A stretch of 64,000 bases of DNA from assembly GCF_000517405.1 (NCBI RefSeq), contig NZ_CP006568.1:1550001-1614000 (forward strand). Direction: 5' to 3'. Origin of the DNA: Candidatus Sodalis pierantonius str. SOPE (GTDB lineage: Bacteria; Pseudomonadota; Gammaproteobacteria; Enterobacterales; Enterobacteriaceae). The notes under the pieces are model-generated. The model was not told the DNA's origin. It did no database searches and saw only the letters and a list, made by a program, of their open reading frames with translations. Made by a program: the position numbers and the translations under genes. This document shows positions 59,280 to 64,000 of this stretch, piece by piece (positions within the stretch are counted from its first letter, which is position 1; each line of letters begins with the position of its first letter).

Positions 59280-60614
59280 ATAGAATTTATTATTCAGCTC
59301 ACCGTTGTTGTCGTTTGCCTATTATTTGGCGCGCGCAAAGGTGGTATCGGTCTGGGACTTGCAGGCGGTTGCGGTATGCTGACGCTCGTCTGGATATTTG
59401 ACCTGCAACCGGGTCAGCCGCCGGTGGATGTGATGTTGGTTATCATCGCGGTCGTGGCCGCTTCGGCCACTCTACAGGCCTCCGGCGGACTGGATGTCCT
59501 GCTACAACTGGCGGAAAAGCTGCTGCGCCGCAATCCCAAATATATCTCGCTGGTCGCGCCGCTGGTCACCTGTCTGCTGACCATGCTCTGCGGCACCGGC
59601 CACGTGGTGTATACCCTGTTGCCCATCATCTACGACGTGGCGATAAAAAATAATATCCGCCCGGAACGTCCGCTGGCCGCCAGCTCCATCGGCTCGCAAA
59701 TGGGCATCATTGCCAGCCCGGTCTCGGTCGCCACCGTCTCGCTGGCGGCAATGCTGGCCTTGTCCGGCAGCGCGGCGATAGATTTCATCACGCTGCTTTC
59801 GCTCACCATTCCCGCCACGCTGTGCGGCATCCTGGCTATCGCGTTATTTAGCGGCTTTCGCGGCAAGGATTTGAGGGATGACGACGACTTTCTCGCCTTT
59901 ATCAATACCAAGGACAATCACGACTACGTCTACGGCACCGCACCGACGCTCCTGAACAGCACTCTGCCGCGCAGCAGCTGGCTGGCGATGGGCATTTTTA
60001 TCGCCACCATCCTGGTGATAGCGCTGCTGGGGGCATTCCCCGCCCTGCGCCCGCACGGCAACGGCGTGCCGCTCTCGATGGTGCTGATGATACAGATGTG
60101 CATGCTGTGCGGCGGGGCATTCATCGTGCTGTTTACCGACACCGCCCTCGCCGCCATTACCAAAAATGATGTATTTCGTTCCGGCATGGTGGCCATCGTC
60201 GCCGTGTATGGAGTCGCCTGGATGGCGGATACGCTATTCAGCCATCATTTGTTGCAGATCGAAGCCGCGCTGGCCGGCGTGGTCTCCGACCATCCCTGGA
60301 CCTATGCGCTGGCGCTGCTGCTGTTATCGCAATTCGTCAACTCCCAGGCTGCGGCCCTGGCGGCGGTGGTCCCCATTGCCCTGGCGGTCGGCGTGCCGCC
60401 GGCGCTTATCGCCGCCACGGCCCCCACCTGTTATGGCTATTACATTTTGCCCACCTACCCCAGCGATTTGGCCGCCGTCCAGTTCGACCGCGCCGGCACG
60501 ACACGCATTGGCCGTTGGGTGATTAACCACAGCTTTTTGCCCGTCGGACTGATTGGCGTTGGCGTATCCTGCTGCGTCGGCTGGCTGCTGGCCCACGCCT
60601 ACGGGCTGATGTAG
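59280..60614 (+). CDS. dcuB: Anaerobic C4-dicarboxylate transporter, ATA in place of the start codon
   Basis: The frame starting at 59280 gives a full DcuB-type protein of 444 codons (E. coli DcuB is 446 residues): EFIIQLTVVVVCLLFGARKG, DVMLVIIAVVAASATLQASG, CGTGHVVYTLLPIIYDVAIK and SSIGSQMGIIASPVSVATVS. About ten membrane helices. The family exchanges fumarate for succinate during anaerobic growth. GAGGG lies 4 bases upstream of codon 1, but that codon is ATA, not ATG, probably by one G-to-A change. Later starts (ATG 59376) would drop the first helix. The body is undamaged. Whether ATA still starts translation is unknown. Confidence 0.85.
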   Translation: MEFIIQLTVVVVCLLFGARKGGIGLGLAGGCGMLTLVWIFDLQPGQPPVDVMLVIIAVVAASATLQASGGLDVLLQLAEKLLRRNPKYISLVAPLVTCLLTMLCGTGHVVYTLLPIIYDVAIKNNIRPERPLAASSIGSQMGIIASPVSVATVSLAAMLALSGSAAIDFITLLSLTIPATLCGILAIALFSGFRGKDLRDDDDFLAFINTKDNHDYVYGTAPTLLNSTLPRSSWLAMGIFIATILVIALLGAFPALRPHGNGVPLSMVLMIQMCMLCGGAFIVLFTDTALAAITKNDVFRSGMVAIVAVYGVAWMADTLFSHHLLQIEAALAGVVSDHPWTYALALLLLSQFVNSQAAALAAVVPIALAVGVPPALIAATAPTCYGYYILPTYPSDLAAVQFDRAGTTRIGRWVINHSFLPVGLIGVGVSCCVGWLLAHAYGLM

Positions 60615-60708
60615 CCGCGGCGCCCGACAACGGCAGCCGCTGCACGGCCGGTTGTGACCGGAGATGGGCAATCTCTGAGCGATCGGCCAATTTTCGCCAT
60701 CTCCCCCT

Positions 60709-60737
60709 TTGACAACGTTCGAGCCCCCCGTTATCAT
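60709..60737 (+). promoter_or_regulatory. Sigma-70 promoter of tRNA-Asn
   Basis: TTGACA (60709-60714), a 17-base spacer and TATCAT (60732-60737), about 18 bases before the tRNA. The -35 is a perfect match and the -10 matches at 5 of 6 positions, which fits a strong stable-RNA promoter. Confidence 0.8.
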
Positions 60738-60754
60738 GCCAACCACTTCGCGAT

Positions 60755-60830
60755 TCCTCTGTAGTTCAGTCGGTAGAACGGCGGACTGTTAATCCGTATG
60801 TCACTGGTTCGAGTCCAGTCAGAGGAGCCA
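60755..60830 (+). tRNA. tRNA-Asn (anticodon GTT)
   Basis: 76 bases including the encoded CCA. The acceptor TCCTCTG pairs with CAGAGGA; the anticodon arm GCGGACTGTTAATCCGT carries GTT; the T arm is CTGGTTCGAGTCCAG. All arms pair. It is followed by a tyrosine integrase, so its 3' end is the probable attachment site. Confidence 0.96.
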
Positions 60831-60991
60831 AATTTATGTTTTCATGCATCTTCACGAATCCTTATCTGATGTGGATTCAATAAGTTAGCGTAAAAACTCT
60901 TCCCGTTGCATTATGATTTTATCCTCCGCATCGGGAAAAATTGGTGGTCAAATCTGGGGTCAGGTTAGTTCGATAATAGAGTGACCCCCAT

Positions 60992-62242
60992 ATGTCTCTT
61001 ACCGACGCGAAAATCCGTACTCTCAAGCCTTCTGCTAAACCCTTTAAATTTTCCGATTCCCACGGTCTGTATCTGCTGGTAAAGCCGGGCGGCTCCCGTC
61101 ACTGGTATCTCAAGTACCGTATTAACGGTAAAGAATCCCGCATTGCGCTGGGTGCATATCCTGCCATCACATTCTCAGATGCGCGACAGTAGCGAGAAGG
61201 TATCCGCAAGATGCTGGCGCTGAACATCAACCCCGCACAGCAACGCGCTGCTGAACGTGGCTCACGGGCACCGGAGAAAGTGTTTAAAAACGTGGCGCTG
61301 GCGTGGCATAAAAGTAACAGGAAATGGTCGCAGAACACCGCTGACCGTCTGCTTGCCAGCCTGAACAATCACATCTTTCCGGTCATCGGGAACCTGCCTG
61401 TATCAGAACTTAAACCCCGTCATTTCATTGATCTGCTGAAAGGGATCGAGGAAAAAGGTCTGTTGGAAGTTGCGTCCCGCCCGCGGCAGCACCTGAGTAA
61501 CATAATGCGCCATGCGGTCCATCAGGGGTTAATCGATACGAACCCGGCAGCAAACCTTGGCGGCGTAACGACACCTCCCGTCAGACGGCACTATCCCGCT
61601 CTGCCGCTTGAGCGGCTACCTAAGCTGCTCGAACGCATTGAAGGGTATCATCAGGGCCGCGAACTTACCCAGCTTGCCGTCCTGCTGATGCTGCATGTGT
61701 TCATTCGTTTCAGTGAACTGCGTTTCGCCCGCTGGTCAGAGATTGATTTCACGAACAGAGTCTGGACGATACCCGCGACGCGAGAACCCATTATTGGCGT
61801 GCGTTATTCCGGGCGCGGGGCCAAAATGCGAATGCCGCATATCGTCCCCCTCTCAGAACAGGCCATCGCCATTCTGAAACAGATTAAAGATATCACCGGT
61901 AATAATGAACTGGTCTTCCCCGGCGACCATAACCCGTATAAGCCAATGTGTGAAAACACGGTCAATAAGGCACTGCGGGTGATGGGCTACGACACGAAAA
62001 AGGATATCTGTGGCCACGGCTTTCGGGCGATGGCATGCAGTGCGCTGATGGAATCGGGTTTATGGGCAAAGGACGCAGTAGAACGCCAGATGAGTCATCA
62101 GGAGAGCAATACCGTGCGCATGGCTTATATTCACAAGGCAGAACATCTGGAAGTCCGCAAGGCGATGATGCAGTGGTGGTCCGATTATCTGGATATGTGC
62201 CGTGAAGCCTACGTTCCGCCATATATTCTTATCAGAGAATAA
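60992..62242 (+). pseudogene. P4-type tyrosine integrase beside tRNA-Asn, one stop codon
   Basis: Starts at 60992 (MSLTDAKIRTLKPSAKPFKF), the N-terminal arm-binding domain typical of P4 integrases (SDSHGLYLLVKPGGSRHWYL). A TAG at 61190-61192 after SDARQ interrupts it; the same frame then runs to 62242. The catalytic residues are kept: the first Arg near FIRFSELRFARW, HGFR in CGHGFRAMACS, and H...Y in QMSHQESNTVRMAYIH. About 416 codons, normal length. It would have inserted a genomic island at tRNA-Asn. What follows is IS material, with no island cargo visible before the window ends. Confidence 0.88.
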
Positions 62243-62400
62243 AGCATTCCACCAGACTAGTTCATGAACTATCTGTTGTAGCAAATCAAACGAGCCCGTA
62301 CCGGATTCTGTGTAAATGCCTTTTCTCAGAAGTGACCGTCCAGGCGGTCACCGAACTCGATAATAAAGCGGCTCATTGCCATGCGCCAGTCCCTCAAAGG

Positions 62401-63455
62401 GGCTTTGTTGAATAAATCGAACTTTTAGGTGACTGGCGGCTCTGATCACTACATTCGTTTCAACATCAGGTCCCCATGGCAAAGCAAAAGTTTAAAATCA
62501 CCAACTGGCCCGCATACAACAATGCGCTCAGGCAGCGGGGGGACCTGACAGTATGGCTTGATGAGTCAGCCATTGCTGCATGGACTGAGAGTACACCACC
62601 TGAACATCGTGGCCGGCCGCTTCACTACACCGATATGGCCATTACCACGGTTCTGATGATAAAGCGCGTGTTTAACCTTTCGCTCCGGGCGTTACAGGGT
62701 TTCGTTGACTCGATTTTTAAACTGATGGGGCTGTCGCTGCGCTGCCCAGATTACTCTCTGGTTAGCCGGCGAGCAAAAACCGTCGACATCAGCATAAAAA
62801 CGCCAACCCGCGGCGAAATCTCACACCTGGTCATCGATGGCACCGGCCTGAAAGTCTTCGGCGAAGGCGAATGGAAAGTCAGGCAGCATGGGGCTGAGAG
62901 GCGCAGAGTATGGCGCAAGCTTCATCTGGCAGTAGATAGCGCGACACATGAAATTATCTGTGCCGATTTATCGCTAAGCGGTACGACAGATGCGCAGGCG
63001 CTGCCCGGGCTGATTAACCAAACCCACCGGAAAATCAGGGAAGCGTCGGCTGACAGTGCTTACGATACGCGTTACTGTCATGATGCTCTGCTGAGGAAAA
63101 AAATAAAGCCGCTTATCCCACCGCGAAGTGGTGCGCAATATTGGCTAGCTCGATACCATGAGCGTAACCATGCGGTGGCAAATCAGCATCTGAGCGGCAA
63201 TAACGATACCTGGAAAAAGAAAGTAGGTTATCACCGGCGTTCACTGGCTGAAACGGCCATGTTCCGGTTTAAAACACTTCTGGGTGGTCATCTGAGTCTG
63301 CATGACTATGACGCGCAGGTAGGTGAGGCAATGGCAATGGTTAAAGCACTTAACCGGATCACACTGTTAGGAATGCCAAACAGCGTCCGCATCATGTAAC
63401 AATCGCCCTGATAGGGAGGAAGTCGTCACACATTTCGGATTTATTCAACAAAGCG
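62401..63455 (+). mobile_element. IS5-family (IS903-like) element, copy 2, complete
   Basis: 1,055 bases, ends GGCTTTGTTGAATAAATC and its inverse. A perfect 9-base target duplication CCTCAAAGG lies at 62392-62400 and 63456-63464, as expected for IS903. Confidence 0.95.
62476..63399 (+). CDS. IS903-like transposase
   Basis: 307 residues, exactly the IS903 transposase length, intact. Start MAKQKFKITNWPAYNNALRQ. DDE residues in VIDGTGLKVFGEGEW, ASADSAYDTRYCH and RRSLAETAMFRFKT. It differs from copy 1 by a few bases, including Trp36 kept here. Probably the active source copy. Confidence 0.95.
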   Translation: MAKQKFKITNWPAYNNALRQRGDLTVWLDESAIAAWTESTPPEHRGRPLHYTDMAITTVLMIKRVFNLSLRALQGFVDSIFKLMGLSLRCPDYSLVSRRAKTVDISIKTPTRGEISHLVIDGTGLKVFGEGEWKVRQHGAERRRVWRKLHLAVDSATHEIICADLSLSGTTDAQALPGLINQTHRKIREASADSAYDTRYCHDALLRKKIKPLIPPRSGAQYWLARYHERNHAVANQHLSGNNDTWKKKVGYHRRSLAETAMFRFKTLLGGHLSLHDYDAQVGEAMAMVKALNRITLLGMPNSVRIM

Positions 63456-64000
63456 CCTCAAAGGCATTGTCCATTTCTGTGAGGCCGCCTGTATCGCCAG
63501 CCACACCACCTTTTTCACTGCGTCGTCGGTCGGGAACACCTTGCGCTTTTTGATGGCATGCCGGATCACGTTGTTTAACGACTCGATGGCGTTGGTCGTG
63601 TAGATCACCTTGCGGATGTCCGTTGGGTAGGCAAAGAACGTGGCCAGATTGGCCCAGTTTGCCTGCCAGCTTCGACTTATTTTCGGGTAGCGGATGTCCC
63701 AGGCACTGGAGAACGCTTCCAGCGCCTGCAAGCCGGCTTCTTCCGTAGGGGCCTGATAGATAGCTTTCAGGTCGCGGGTGACGGCCTTGTAGTCCTTCCA
63801 GGAGACGAACCGCAGGCTGTTGCGCACCATATGCACGATACACAGCTGGAGCCGCGCCTCCGGATACACCGCGTTAATAGCGTCAGGGAAACCTTTCAGC
63901 CCGCCTACGCAGGCGATAAGGATATCGTTCAGGCCGCGGTTTTTCAGCTCTGTCAGCACGTTCAGCCAGAACTTTGCGCCTTCATTTTCGGCCAGCCACA

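Larger units (their letters stand above)
62292..64000 (-). mobile_element. IS256-family element interrupted by an IS903-like insertion, running off the window
   Basis: Starts at 62292 with the right-end repeat GAGCCCGTACCGGATTCTGT. The transposase C-terminus lies before 62400, and the middle part resumes at 63456 (VLTELKNRGLNDILIACV, TNAIESLNNVIRH). The IS903-like element is inserted at a 9-base duplication, so the IS256 came first. The left part is beyond the window. Confidence 0.92.

Overview
The window looks like the chromosome of a Sodalis-type enterobacterial insect symbiont early in genome decay. Four things point that way: GC-rich enterobacterial-style genes (hemB, dcuB, hmuTUV, atoE, a tRNA-Asn); many genes broken by one or a few fresh lesions while the rest of the reading frame is still recognisable; repeated copies of three insertion-sequence families (IS21, IS256, IS5/IS903 type); and little gene order shared with free-living enterics. 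The mix of IS families resembles the rice-weevil symbiont Candidatus Sodalis pierantonius. That name is an inference from memory, not from a database comparison.

Layout. 1-11,200: end of a sugar ABC binding protein; a LysR regulator divergent from a broken molybdopterin/ferredoxin-reductase fusion; an AtoE fatty-acid transporter with a C9 tract at its start; an ornithine-cyclodeaminase-family enzyme; a TetR regulator with three operator-like repeats in front of a broken MFS exporter; a broken alpha/beta hydrolase. 11,200-15,444 (minus strand): a catabolic-looking cluster of MFS sugar-acid transporter, GntR/FCD regulator, type I phosphodiesterase and an enolase-superfamily remnant. 15,900-25,350: a pile-up of mobile DNA, with two IS21 pieces in opposite orientation around an IS256 piece, then a resolvase/DDE-transposase/AAA-ATPase transposon, a truncated IS256 and an IS903-like copy. 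25,500-28,850: hemB, then a broken ABC ATPase and permease. 29,000-35,600: two c-di-GMP proteins (one broken), a broken hydrolase and a CusRS/CopRS-like two-component pair whose regulator is frameshifted.

35,600-42,200: a Fur-box-preceded haem transporter hmuTUV (hmuV dead), an SDR enzyme and a broken TonB-dependent copper receptor. 43,700-46,750: a MarT/FidL-like membrane regulator pair with a perfect inverted repeat at its ribosome-binding site, then a broken diguanylate cyclase. 46,760-53,650: a broken formaldehyde dehydrogenase, an intact IS256, and an acuR/acuI-like pair in which acuI lost its nucleotide-binding segment and acuR was split by an IS21. 53,850-58,700: an emrAB-like efflux operon (both broken) with an intact MarR regulator, and an ABC exporter destroyed by IS256 plus a deletion. 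59,280-64,000: dcuB with an ATA start codon, tRNA-Asn with a clear promoter, a broken P4-type integrase next to it, and an IS256 interrupted by an intact IS903-like element.

Functionally, regulators and single-gene enzymes are often intact while their targets are broken (TetR/MFS, MarR/emrAB, sensor kinase/response regulator, hmuTU/hmuV). This fits random, recent relaxation of selection. The most self-contained novel-looking unit is the three-gene transposon at about 19.8-23.2 kb. The most testable regulatory curiosities are the hairpin in front of the MarT-like gene and the short tandem repeats inside coding regions.
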